A stretch of 60,505 nucleotides of DNA from positions 1 through 60,505 of the forward strand of contig MWEM01000013.1 in assembly GCA_002071085.1 (NCBI GenBank), in the 5' to 3' direction. The stretch comes from Thermotogota bacterium ADurb.Bin062 (GTDB lineage Bacteria > Thermotogota > Thermotogae > MWEM01). Below the pieces are notes generated by a model, which searched no databases, was not told the origin of the DNA, and worked only from the letters and a program-made list of their open reading frames with translations. A program made the position numbers and the translations under genes. Below are positions 17,285 to 25,085 of this stretch, piece by piece (within the stretch, counting starts at the first letter, position 1; each line of letters opens with the position of its first letter).

Positions 17285-17290
17285 ATTATA
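17285..17290 (-). promoter_or_regulatory. Candidate -10 element for the minC operon
   Basis: On the minus strand TATAAT occupies 17290-17285, 30 bases before the minC start. No convincing -35 is seen at 17-base spacing. Confidence 0.4.
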
Positions 17291-17355
17291 ACACAATCAA
17301 ATCGAAGAACGTCCGATATTATTCCCGCACCACGCGTCGCTTCCGACTCCGAATA

Positions 17356-17364
17356 TGGTAGAAT
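17356..17364 (+). promoter_or_regulatory. Extended -10 promoter of murC
   Basis: TGGTAGAAT is an extended -10 element 45 bases before the murC start; a -35 element is not obvious. Confidence 0.45.
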
Positions 17365-17409
17365 ACCGTCGGTGAGAGAAGGAAAAATCAATGCCGGCCG
17401 GAGGACGCG

Positions 17410-18717
17410 ATGAAAGCACATTTCATAGGGATTAGCGGGATCGGAATGAGCGCCGCGGCCTTGTTGGCGAAGGACTTGGGATACACCGTATCCGGCAGCG
17501 CCGATGCGGAAAATGATCGGACTGAGCTTTTAAGGGACCGCGGGATCGATATCTTCATCGGGCATCGCGCGGACAATGTGCAAAGGCCGGATCTCGTTGT
17601 TTTCACGAATGCCGTCTCCGAGCATAACGAAGAGTTGATAACCGTACGCGCGCTAAGCATTCCTGCCTTGCCGCGATTGACCTTTCTCGGAAGCGTCCTG
17701 CCCCGATATCCGAAACCGGTCATCGGTATCACCGGAACGGACGGGAAGAGTACGACGACGGCGATGGTGGCGCATATGCTCTTAGAAAATGGAGAGGATC
17801 CCACCGTGTTGCTCGGCGGGCTGCATCAGGACTTGGAAGAAGGAAATTACCGGCGGGGCAAGGGCCCTTTGGTGATGGAAGTGGATGAAAGCGACGGGTT
17901 CTTGCGAGATTTTTCGGTAGACGTCGCCTGCTTCACCAATATCCACGGCGACCACTTGGAGCATTACGAAAAGGATTACTCCCACTATCGAGACGCCATC
18001 TTCGATTTCGTCTGCCATGCGCGCGAGCGGGTCTTTCCAGCCAGTTACGCCGATGCTTATCGCTCCTACTGCAATTCCCGAGGAATAACACCCGGGAAGA
18101 CGCATCTCTTCGAACTCGACCCGCAGATCGAGCGCTGGTATCATCACACGATACCGGGTATACACAATCGTTTGAACGCCAGCGCGGCCTTGAAGGTGTG
18201 CGAGGTCTATGGGCTTTCGCGCGAACGAGCGATCGGCTGCTTAGAAAACTTTCCTTTCGTGGATCGGCGTTTTTCGATTCGATACGAGTCAAACCGTGTG
18301 ATCGTCATCGATGATTACGCACATACCCCAAGAGAAATAGAATCCGTTCTGCAAGCGGTTAACGAACGTTTTCCAGAGTCGCTTCCGCACCTCGTTTTTG
18401 AAGCTCACCGCTATTCTCGGCTCGAACGAGAATTTCACGACTTCGTCGCCGTCTTAAGCTCCCGTCAGATCCAAAAAACCCATATCTTACCGATCTATTC
18501 CGCCTATGAGGAAACAAAACCCGAGCTCTTCGAGCGGTTTCTCGTCGCTATGCGCCAAAACCGGCCAGACACTGTCTTCATAGAGGACGCCACCCAGATC
18601 GTTCCCACAATACCGGTCTCGCCGACAGCACCCGTCGTCTACTTGTTTGTCGGCGCAGGCCACAGCTCCCTCCACTCGAAAGCCTTGGCCTCGTATTTAG
18701 AGCGGCACCACCCGTAG
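17410..18717 (+). CDS. murC: UDP-N-acetylmuramate--L-alanine ligase
   Basis: MurC adds L-alanine to UDP-MurNAc in the cytoplasmic stage of peptidoglycan synthesis. The 435-residue protein has the N-terminal UDP-binding motif GISGIGMSAAA (residues 6-16), the Mur-ligase P-loop GITGTDGKSTTT (about 104-115), VDESDGF and HGDHLEHY in the central domain, NRLNASAAL, and DDYAHTPREI at the start of the C-terminal domain. ATG at 17410 is preceded by GGAGG. It is slightly shorter than most MurC proteins and stands alone, divergent from minC. Confidence 0.92.
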   Translation: MKAHFIGISGIGMSAAALLAKDLGYTVSGSADAENDRTELLRDRGIDIFIGHRADNVQRPDLVVFTNAVSEHNEELITVRALSIPALPRLTFLGSVLPRYPKPVIGITGTDGKSTTTAMVAHMLLENGEDPTVLLGGLHQDLEEGNYRRGKGPLVMEVDESDGFLRDFSVDVACFTNIHGDHLEHYEKDYSHYRDAIFDFVCHARERVFPASYADAYRSYCNSRGITPGKTHLFELDPQIERWYHHTIPGIHNRLNASAALKVCEVYGLSRERAIGCLENFPFVDRRFSIRYESNRVIVIDDYAHTPREIESVLQAVNERFPESLPHLVFEAHRYSRLEREFHDFVAVLSSRQIQKTHILPIYSAYEETKPELFERFLVAMRQNRPDTVFIEDATQIVPTIPVSPTAPVVYLFVGAGHSSLHSKALASYLERHHP

Positions 18718-18740
18718 GAAGCGCGGTTTTGCGCGCATCG

Positions 18741-19772
18741 CTAGTGTGTGTGGGTATGACCTTCGATGTCGTTCACGGGTTCTTCAATCGTCTCCATTTT
18801 CAGCAGTGCCTTCGAACTCTTTCGCGAATACGCGTTCATGCGGTGAAGTAAATAGCGCGCGTACAGGATCTGGAAAGGCAGCCACCAGGTGTGGCCGGTC
18901 GGGAGGATATAGCGGTTGGCGCCCTTCATCTCGCGGTACAGGAGTTGCCGACTCGTCCGGGGTAGGGTTTTGTCGAAGAAGGCTTCGATGAAGGTCACCC
19001 GGTTTTTATCCAACAGATGCGCGTAGGAGATCGGATCGATACGAAAGAGCGGGTGAATCGCTTCGCTGGTGAGCAGGGTTTCTAAATCCGCTTTTTTCAC
19101 GAACCCGTACTGTTGTTGGTAGATAGAGAAGAGGGCCTTGGGATCGTGAAGGGAGTAGTCTGTCTGGTAACCCTCGCGAAACAGCTTTCTGGCGAACCTC
19201 GTCGCGCTGGACTCGTAGAGTATTTTAGGAAAATAGCCTCCGGTCGCGATGATCACCGTCTGGTGGATGCGTTGGTCAAGGACTGGGACCATCGATGCCA
19301 ACATCCCGCCCAGGCAGTAGCCGCTGATGCAATTGTTCTCCAACCACAGCCCCTCTTGCTCGAGGAAGTCGATCGTCGTTTGGATGTCCACGATGGCGTG
19401 TTCCCAAAATCGGTACATCACGGATATGTCGGGCCAAACATAACTTCGTCCGCTCATAGAGCCTTTTTCTACGCGGGTGTAGTTGCCGGGCAGAATCAGA
19501 ACCTCCGCGTTCATACCGGCCGCCGCCAAATGCATGCCCATCCATAGAAGGAATTTGATGTTCCCACTTCCCAATCCGTGTAGGATGAGGATCGTCGCCT
19601 TCGCCTTCGTTTTAGGGTGGAAATGATAGAGGCTGATCGTTTCCGTTCCCGGAGCGGGGTTGCGATATAGCGTATCGTACCGTATGTAGCTGCAGCGGTA
19701 GTTGATCCCCTTGAAAATGTACCCGGAGAGGAAGCGGATGGGCTGCTTTTTGTAGGAAAAATCAATTTTCAT
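18741..19772 (-). CDS. Alpha/beta hydrolase with a cysteine-type nucleophile motif
   Basis: The 343-residue protein has an alpha/beta-hydrolase core: oxyanion-side motif ILHGLGSGN (about residues 83-91) and a nucleophile elbow SGYCLGG (about 171-177). The usual serine of GxSxG is a cysteine, as in dienelactone hydrolases, which use GYCLGG. The N-terminal 70 residues and the His-rich C-terminal end (EGHTHTH) are unlike typical dienelactone hydrolases. It overlaps the end of the upstream esterase-like gene by 11 bases, so the two are translated together. The substrate is unknown. Confidence 0.7.
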   Translation of the reverse strand: MKIDFSYKKQPIRFLSGYIFKGINYRCSYIRYDTLYRNPAPGTETISLYHFHPKTKAKATILILHGLGSGNIKFLLWMGMHLAAAGMNAEVLILPGNYTRVEKGSMSGRSYVWPDISVMYRFWEHAIVDIQTTIDFLEQEGLWLENNCISGYCLGGMLASMVPVLDQRIHQTVIIATGGYFPKILYESSATRFARKLFREGYQTDYSLHDPKALFSIYQQQYGFVKKADLETLLTSEAIHPLFRIDPISYAHLLDKNRVTFIEAFFDKTLPRTSRQLLYREMKGANRYILPTGHTWWLPFQILYARYLLHRMNAYSRKSSKALLKMETIEEPVNDIEGHTHTH

Positions 19773-20802
19773 AGTGCTTTCTCAGCTCCTCGTTCAGAAG
19801 AGAAGGGGTTGGCTTCCGATCTTTCAGATACGCCCGTAAAAACCGGACGGTTTGTTCCAAAATCCAATCGGTTTTGACGTCTTTTTGAGAGAATTCGAAG
19901 GTATGATTACCAGTTTGATGGACAAGAAAACGAAAGGGTACCTTCAAGCGTTTTAGCTCGCGGGCGAACTGCACGCTCGAGCTGAACGGAACCGTGGTGT
20001 CTTCCTTCCCGTGAACCAGAAGGGTCGGCCGCATCCGCTCGCTGAGCCAATAGATCGGTGAGTATTCTTGGTAGAGCTCCTCGATAGAGCCGGGCCTTCC
20101 CCGCAAGGTTAATAACGTCGCGAACCGGGCGAAGAAGGATTTACTGTCCTTTTCAAACAGGTCCCGCAAATTCGTCGGGGCGTAAAAGGCGATGACGCCT
20201 CGTATTCCGCTCAGCTGCTCCCGTACGTTATGGAAGGTTTGGTAGGCCGTGTACAATAAAGCCAGATGCCCTCCGGCAGATAGCCCCATCAGAAAAAGGT
20301 GATCGGGGTCGACCCTCAACTCGTCGGCGTGTTCGCGCGTATACGCGATTGCGTCTGAAAAATCGGACATGATCTCATCGATCGATTTCAGGATCCCTAA
20401 CCGATAGCCGACGGATACGGCGCAAAATCCTTTCGAAGCCAGATAACGGCACCAAGACACGTTGTTCGGCTGGTTCCTGAATCCCGAAATCCATCCGCCG
20501 CCGTGCGCGTAGATCACGGTCGGGTACGCCGCGCGTCCATTTTCTGGATACCATAGATCCAATTTCAAATCCCCGACGTCGGTTTTCTTATAGACCACCA
20601 CGCGCTTCTCAAACTCCTTCAATGGGTCCAAAGGTACTTTCTGAGTGAGTATCCGGATGAGAAACAAGAATGAGAAGACGAGAAAGCCGACGATCGCGCT
20701 TGAAAAATCGAACACCAGAAAATAGAGAAACGGTATGAGCAGGTATAGTTTGTTGACAAAGAACCACGATTTTTTGAAGGCTTTGATCGCTGTTTTCAGC
20801 AT
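19762..20802 (-). CDS. Membrane-anchored alpha/beta hydrolase (carboxylesterase-like)
   Basis: The 346-residue protein starts with two hydrophobic segments (about residues 17-50), then has the esterase motifs HGGGW (oxyanion hole), GLSAGGHLAL (nucleophile serine), GKEDTTVPF (acid) and GNHTFE (histidine), so the triad is complete. It resembles the BD-FAE/hormone-sensitive-lipase-like esterases. It is the first gene of a two-hydrolase unit and divergent from the strong promoter at 20868. The substrate is unknown. Confidence 0.8.
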   Translation of the reverse strand: MLKTAIKAFKKSWFFVNKLYLLIPFLYFLVFDFSSAIVGFLVFSFLFLIRILTQKVPLDPLKEFEKRVVVYKKTDVGDLKLDLWYPENGRAAYPTVIYAHGGGWISGFRNQPNNVSWCRYLASKGFCAVSVGYRLGILKSIDEIMSDFSDAIAYTREHADELRVDPDHLFLMGLSAGGHLALLYTAYQTFHNVREQLSGIRGVIAFYAPTNLRDLFEKDSKSFFARFATLLTLRGRPGSIEELYQEYSPIYWLSERMRPTLLVHGKEDTTVPFSSSVQFARELKRLKVPFRFLVHQTGNHTFEFSQKDVKTDWILEQTVRFLRAYLKDRKPTPSLLNEELRKHYEN

Positions 20803-20867
20803 ACTGGCCTATTATATCAAATAGGAAGCCTTTATTATTTGGAGGGCGTTTTTGTAGATTCAAATGA

Positions 20868-20895
20868 TTGACATTTATATAAGAACGTGTATAAT
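20868..20895 (+). promoter_or_regulatory. Strong consensus promoter upstream of the interrupted gene and the DUF4912-branching enzyme genes
   Basis: TTGACA at 20868-20873 and TATAAT at 20890-20895 are both perfect consensus hexamers, with a 16-base spacer. The nearest downstream gene candidate begins at 20989. Confidence 0.8.
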
Positions 20896-20988
20896 ATGGC
20901 GAAAATACTCAGGACTCCCCCGATAAACATAAGAGTATTGGGAATAATCGCCTATATTTACGGATAAACGATAACTGGTGGATTTAAC

Positions 20989-21459
20989 TTGGCTGAGAAG
21001 AGGAAAGGACTGATCGTTGGTGGGGCGGCGCAAGCGAGGCCGGCCTCATTGGGTAGCGAATTGGCAATCCGCGCGATCTCGAGTTTTTACTCCGAGATAG
21101 GGTTGTTGGGCCTTTGGGGGTCATGTCCGGATCGGTCTTTTTGGGGGATCCCGCTGCTCGGGCTGTCCGCGGAGGTGTTTTTCCGGGCGCCCGATACCAA
21201 GCCCCTCACGGGTATTTGCCTAGGACCTAACGATCGTATTCTCTCGAGCGCGCTCCGCGAGAGGTGGTCCTTCATCGGGCTAACGGACTGTCACGGAATC
21301 GGTCTTCGAGGTTTCGCCTACGAACTCGGCTAAGAATCGGTGTTCCGAGATCTCACGCGAACGCTCAGTAACCGGGCGGTGGCTGAAGAAGTCGAAGTCA
21401 TCATCGAGAATGGGGATCTGCTCTATTTTCATCTGTTGGACGCGGGTCAAAACGCGTAG
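20989..21459 (+). pseudogene. Small unrecognised gene interrupted by an in-frame TAA
   Basis: A TTG at 20989 behind GGTGG opens a 114-codon frame that stops at TAA 21331-21333. The same frame continues without another stop to TAG at 21457-21459, and its continuation (ESVFRDLT, then AEEVEVIIENGDLLYFHLLDAG) looks like a normal protein end with the codon use of neighbouring genes. Reading through the TAA would give about 155 residues. I recognise no family. A nonsense mutation, an assembly error, or two small separate genes (the second from GTG 21340, which lacks a ribosome-binding site) are all possible. It follows a perfect promoter and precedes the DUF4912 gene by 33 bases. Confidence 0.5.
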
Positions 21460-21491
21460 AAAAGTCGTCTCGTTAAGGGAGGGATAGGCAT

Positions 21492-22424
21492 ATGTCGTCA
21501 AAAGAACTAGAGAACAAATCGGTGGAGGAATTAAAGGAAATGGCGAAAAAGGTGAAGGTCAAAGGGTACTACAAAATGAGAAAGTCCGAACTGGTCGAAG
21601 CGCTCAGCGAAGAGTGGACGGGCAGCGTGGACGAGGAGACCAGGGTTTCGATTTTGGCCGAGATCGAAAAGGACCCGAAGATTTACGAGCTGCGCAATAT
21701 GGCTAAACGGTTGGGGATTACGTTTCAAAGGAACGCGAGGAAAGAGGAGCTCAAAGAACGCATTCTCCGGCTATTGGCCAGACCGAAGTTGGAGATCAAG
21801 CGATACGAGCGCTCCTCGGGGCCGGCGCCTGAGAAAATCGTTCCGGTATCGACCTCGAGTACGGTGGATCTCCCCACTACGTATGACAAAGATACCCTGC
21901 AAGGTCTTCCGGTCAACCCGTCCTGGCTCTCCTTCTACTGGGATTTTTCCAAGCAGACGGACGGTCTGGTCGATCGGTTCGCTCGTGAAAACAGACCGCT
22001 CCTGTTACGTGTGTACGACGTCACCTTCCTGATTTTTAACGGATCGAACGCCCATCGGACGTGGGAGTATCGTATTAACGGCAAAGAGAAAAAATATTAC
22101 GTACAGGTGGCTTTGCCGGCGGCCAGCTATCTGGCGGAGATTGGGTACTACAATGATACCGGCGTCTTCGTTCCCTTGCTTCGGAGCAATCTGGTGAACA
22201 CCCCTGCCGCTAGCCTCTCAAATCGCCAGGAGGAGAGGTGGATCGATCTTCGAAAACATCTGCGCTTCTCGCAGACCCATATCTCCCTGGCTTCTCGCCC
22301 AAACCTGCTTCCTACCGGCCTTTCTTCTCTCACGACCGAAGAATTGCGCGGTAGTTTCTCGTCTATTCTGTTCTCATCTCGAGAAGTACAAAAGAGAACC
22401 TCGGACGATCGGTCGAAAGAATAG
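21492..22424 (+). CDS. Rho_N/SAP-like repeats plus DUF4912 domain protein
   Basis: The 310-residue protein has two N-terminal Rho_N/SAP-type helical repeats (about residues 5-37 and 58-95), the first reading LKEMAKKVKVKGYYKMRKSEL, very close to the Rho_N motif of the Rho protein encoded at 25086. A DUF4912 domain follows (about 150-260), with YDVTFLIFNGSNAHRTWEY and AEIGYYNDTGVFVPLLRSN. DUF4912 proteins are often beside GH57 enzymes, as here, where the branching enzyme starts 13 bases downstream. It may bind nucleic acid through the N-terminal repeats and glycan through DUF4912; both are inferences. Confidence 0.8.
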   Translation: MSSKELENKSVEELKEMAKKVKVKGYYKMRKSELVEALSEEWTGSVDEETRVSILAEIEKDPKIYELRNMAKRLGITFQRNARKEELKERILRLLARPKLEIKRYERSSGPAPEKIVPVSTSSTVDLPTTYDKDTLQGLPVNPSWLSFYWDFSKQTDGLVDRFARENRPLLLRVYDVTFLIFNGSNAHRTWEYRINGKEKKYYVQVALPAASYLAEIGYYNDTGVFVPLLRSNLVNTPAASLSNRQEERWIDLRKHLRFSQTHISLASRPNLLPTGLSSLTTEELRGSFSSILFSSREVQKRTSDDRSKE

Positions 22425-22436
22425 GAGGAAAACCGT

Positions 22437-24041
22437 ATGACGAAAGGTTATCTTACACTGGTATTGCACGCCCACCTACCCTACGTGCGCCATCCAGAGT
22501 TCGAAGAATTTATGGAAGAACGCTGGTTGTTCGAGGCAATGACGGAGACCTATATTCCTTTGCTCAGAGGTTTCGAAGCGTTGGAGACGGATGGCGTGCC
22601 CTTTCACCTCACAATGTCTCTCACTCCCCCTTTGATGGAGATGCTGGAAGCAAAAGACTTACAGGAGAAGTATATCCGCCATCTCGAGAAGCTAATCGAA
22701 CTCGCTCAGAAAGAGGTCGAACAGACCCGCGCGGAGCACCCCACGAAACACAAGATGGCGCAATACTATCTGAAGGACTTTCAAGAAAAGCTCACGTACT
22801 TTCGAGACCGCGTAGGCTGTCGTTTACTCGAAAGCTTCAAGCGCTTCCAGGACAACGGGTCTTTGGAAATTATCACGTGCAACGCCACTCACGGGTTTCT
22901 CCCCCTGATGAGCCGATACCCCCAAGCGGTAAAAGCGCAGATCAGTCAAGGAGTTAAAACCTATGAAAAATACTTAGGCCGGAAACCCTCGGGGATTTGG
23001 CTGGCCGAATGCGGCTACGTGAAAGGAATCGAAAAGCCTTTGGCGGACGAGGGGCTCTCCTACTTTTTCGTGGATTCCCATGGGCTGTGGTACGCAGAGA
23101 ACCCCCCGCGCTATGGCGTTTACCGTCCCGTCTTGACGGAATCGGGCGTCTTCGTTTTCGGCCGGGATCCCGAATCCAGCGAACAGGTTTGGAGCGGTGA
23201 GATCGGATACCCCGGTGATTTCCGCTATCGAGAGTTTTACCGTGACGTGGGGTATGATCGCGAATTGGAGTACATCGCCTCGTACATCGATCGGAGTGGC
23301 GCGCGGGTCAACACCGGCATCAAATACCACCGAGTCACCGGGAAAAACGTGGACCTTGGGAAAAAAGACTACTACGATGTCGAAGAAGCCCACCGGGTGG
23401 CCTATGAACACGCCAAAGACTTCATCGCGAAAAAGAGCGCGCAGGCGGAGGCCCTATACGACCAGTTCGCGGGTGTTCAGCCGATCATCGTCGCCCCCTT
23501 TGATGCCGAGCTCTTCGGGCATTGGTGGTTCGAGGGGCCGAAGTTCATAGAAAACCTCTTCCGGTGTATGAACGAAACCGAGGTCATCGCGCCTATCTCT
23601 CCGAAAGACTTCATCGACGATGTCCTCACCAGTGTTCAGATCACGACGCCTGCGGATTCCACTTGGGGGGCGAACGGCTACAACGAAGTATGGCTCAATG
23701 GAAGCAATGACTGGATATATCCGCATCTGGACGAGATGGCCGAACGAATGACGCGGTTGGCCAACGACTTCTATAACGAGGTTGATCCGGTCAAAATACG
23801 CGCGCTGCGGCAAGCGATGCGAGAGCTATTGTTGGCGCAATCGAGTGATTGGGCCTTCATCATGTCGACCGGCACGACGGTGGAGTATGCGGTCAACCGG
23901 ACCAAACAACACATCTTTCGCTTCAACCAGCTGTACGAGGCGCTCTATAAAGGTGAGATCGACGAAGCGTGTCTAGGGTACTACGAGTGGATCGACGGGA
24001 TCTTTTCCGATCCTGACTACCGTCTTTACGCCCTAAGATGA
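22437..24041 (+). CDS. GH57-family 1,4-alpha-glucan branching enzyme
   Basis: The 534-residue protein begins with the GH57 signature GYLTLVLHAHLPYVRHPE, and has the catalytic-nucleophile segment IWLAECGYVKG (Glu at about residue 190) and the acid segment APFDAELFGHWWFEGP (Asp at about 354), followed by the C-terminal helical domain with SSDWAFIMSTGTT. It creates alpha-1,6 branches in glycogen in the cytoplasm. The ATG at 22437 is behind GGAGGAAAA. It forms a unit with the DUF4912 gene. Length and motifs fit bacterial and archaeal GH57 branching enzymes better than GH57 amylases. Confidence 0.9.
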   Translation: MTKGYLTLVLHAHLPYVRHPEFEEFMEERWLFEAMTETYIPLLRGFEALETDGVPFHLTMSLTPPLMEMLEAKDLQEKYIRHLEKLIELAQKEVEQTRAEHPTKHKMAQYYLKDFQEKLTYFRDRVGCRLLESFKRFQDNGSLEIITCNATHGFLPLMSRYPQAVKAQISQGVKTYEKYLGRKPSGIWLAECGYVKGIEKPLADEGLSYFFVDSHGLWYAENPPRYGVYRPVLTESGVFVFGRDPESSEQVWSGEIGYPGDFRYREFYRDVGYDRELEYIASYIDRSGARVNTGIKYHRVTGKNVDLGKKDYYDVEEAHRVAYEHAKDFIAKKSAQAEALYDQFAGVQPIIVAPFDAELFGHWWFEGPKFIENLFRCMNETEVIAPISPKDFIDDVLTSVQITTPADSTWGANGYNEVWLNGSNDWIYPHLDEMAERMTRLANDFYNEVDPVKIRALRQAMRELLLAQSSDWAFIMSTGTTVEYAVNRTKQHIFRFNQLYEALYKGEIDEACLGYYEWIDGIFSDPDYRLYALR

Positions 24042-24053
24042 GCGGGGGGCTTC

Positions 24054-24082
24054 TTGACAACGGGCTCAAAATATGATATATT
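24054..24082 (+). promoter_or_regulatory. Promoter of the tRNA-Arg/tRNA-Asp pair
   Basis: TTGACA at 24054-24059 and TATATT at 24077-24082 with a 17-base spacer, 18 bases before the first tRNA. Confidence 0.75.
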
Positions 24083-24100
24083 TCGTTGCTGCTTTGGAAA

Positions 24101-24175
24101 GCCCCAGTAGTTCAATGGATAGAACGGTGGATTCCTAATCCGCAGATGTAGGTTCGATTCCTACCCGGGGTACCA
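24101..24175 (+). tRNA. tRNA-Arg, anticodon CCT
   Basis: The cloverleaf folds with anticodon stem GTGGA/TCCGC around the loop TTCCTAA, anticodon CCT reading AGG. T arm GTAGG-TTCGATT-CCTAC is perfect. The acceptor stem has one A-C mismatch and one G-T pair. CCA is encoded at 24173-24175. Confidence 0.92.
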
Positions 24176-24186
24176 AATCAGGATGC

Positions 24187-24263
24187 GGGGACGTGGTGCA
24201 GTTGGTTAGCATGCCGGTCTGTCACACCGGTGGCCGCGAGTTCGAGTCTCGTCGTCCCCGCCA
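24187..24263 (+). tRNA. tRNA-Asp, anticodon GTC
   Basis: Acceptor GGGGACG pairs with CGTCCCC, anticodon stem CCGGT/ACCGG encloses CTGTCAC with GTC, the discriminator is G as expected for Asp, and CCA is encoded. It is 11 bases after tRNA-Arg and shares its promoter. A short T-run follows. Confidence 0.93.
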
Positions 24264-24343
24264 TCTTTTTGTCTCACGAGGTTGGCTTCCGTTCGTTGCC
24301 CCGTGTCTTCATTCGAAACAAGATTATTTTTTTCCTTTTGTGA

Positions 24344-24355
24344 TATAATTATAAT
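24344..24355 (+). promoter_or_regulatory. Overlapping -10 elements before the transaldolase gene
   Basis: Two adjacent TATAAT hexamers (24344-24349 and 24350-24355) lie about 65 bases before the GTG start of the transaldolase gene. No clear -35 is visible. Confidence 0.5.
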
Positions 24356-24417
24356 CACTACCCAATATCTCACCTTTTCACATCTCGTTAACTTTTTATA
24401 ACTTATGAGGTGATGCC

Positions 24418-25083
24418 GTGAAGCTTTTCTTGGATACCGCTAATCTGCAGCAGATACAAAAGGCAAAAGACTGGGGAATTTTAGACGGGGTTACGACCAA
24501 CCCCTCTCTCATCGCCAAAGAGGGGGTACGCGACTTCCACGGACATATCCGTCGAATCTGCGAGATCGTAGAGGGCCCGGTGAGCGCGGAAGTGATTGCG
24601 CTAGACGTCGAAGGGATGCTCAAAGAGGCCAGGGAGCTGGCGAAGGTACACGAAGACGTCGTCGTGAAAATACCTGTGACACCGGCGGGGATCCAAGCCG
24701 TCGGGGTCCTGTCGAGAGAAAAGATCCGCACGAACGTTACATTGGTCTTTTCTGCCGGGCAGGCCTTATTGGCGATGAAAGCGGGCGCGACTTACATCAG
24801 CCCCTTTCTGGGTCGTGTAGACGACATCGGTTGGGAATCCTCGGATCTATTGGAAGACCTGCTCACCCTGATTGACGCCTATGGTTTCGACACTGAAGTG
24901 ATTGCGGCCAGCGTCAGGCACGCAAAGCACGTCGTTGAAGCCGCCAGGATGGGATGCCATATCGCGACAATCCCCTATCAGGTCCTTGAAGCGCTCTTTC
25001 ACCATCCGCAAACAGACAACGGAATCGATCGCTTCATCAAGGATTGGAATCAGCTACAGGATAGACTGAGAAAGGAAGGATAA
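24418..25083 (+). CDS. tal: Transaldolase (short, fructose-6-phosphate-aldolase-like type)
   Basis: The 221-residue protein has the short transaldolase layout: MKLFLDTAN at the start, GVTTNPSL (about residues 25-32), VVKIPVTPAG with the Schiff-base lysine (about 83), and SPFLGRVDDIG. It moves a three-carbon unit between sugar phosphates in the pentose phosphate pathway. The length is that of bacterial and archaeal TalC-type enzymes; a fructose-6-phosphate aldolase cannot be excluded by eye. GTG at 24418 follows GAGGTGAT. The rho gene starts two bases downstream. Confidence 0.9.
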   Translation: MKLFLDTANLQQIQKAKDWGILDGVTTNPSLIAKEGVRDFHGHIRRICEIVEGPVSAEVIALDVEGMLKEARELAKVHEDVVVKIPVTPAGIQAVGVLSREKIRTNVTLVFSAGQALLAMKAGATYISPFLGRVDDIGWESSDLLEDLLTLIDAYGFDTEVIAASVRHAKHVVEAARMGCHIATIPYQVLEALFHHPQTDNGIDRFIKDWNQLQDRLRKEG

Positions 25084-25085
25084 CA

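Noticed and set aside
20989..21333. RNase P, tmRNA or SRP RNA in the stretch after the strong promoter
   Set aside because: I looked for the GAGGAAAGTCC, tmRNA end and SRP GGAAGNNAGCAG motifs and found none; codon use fits a protein.
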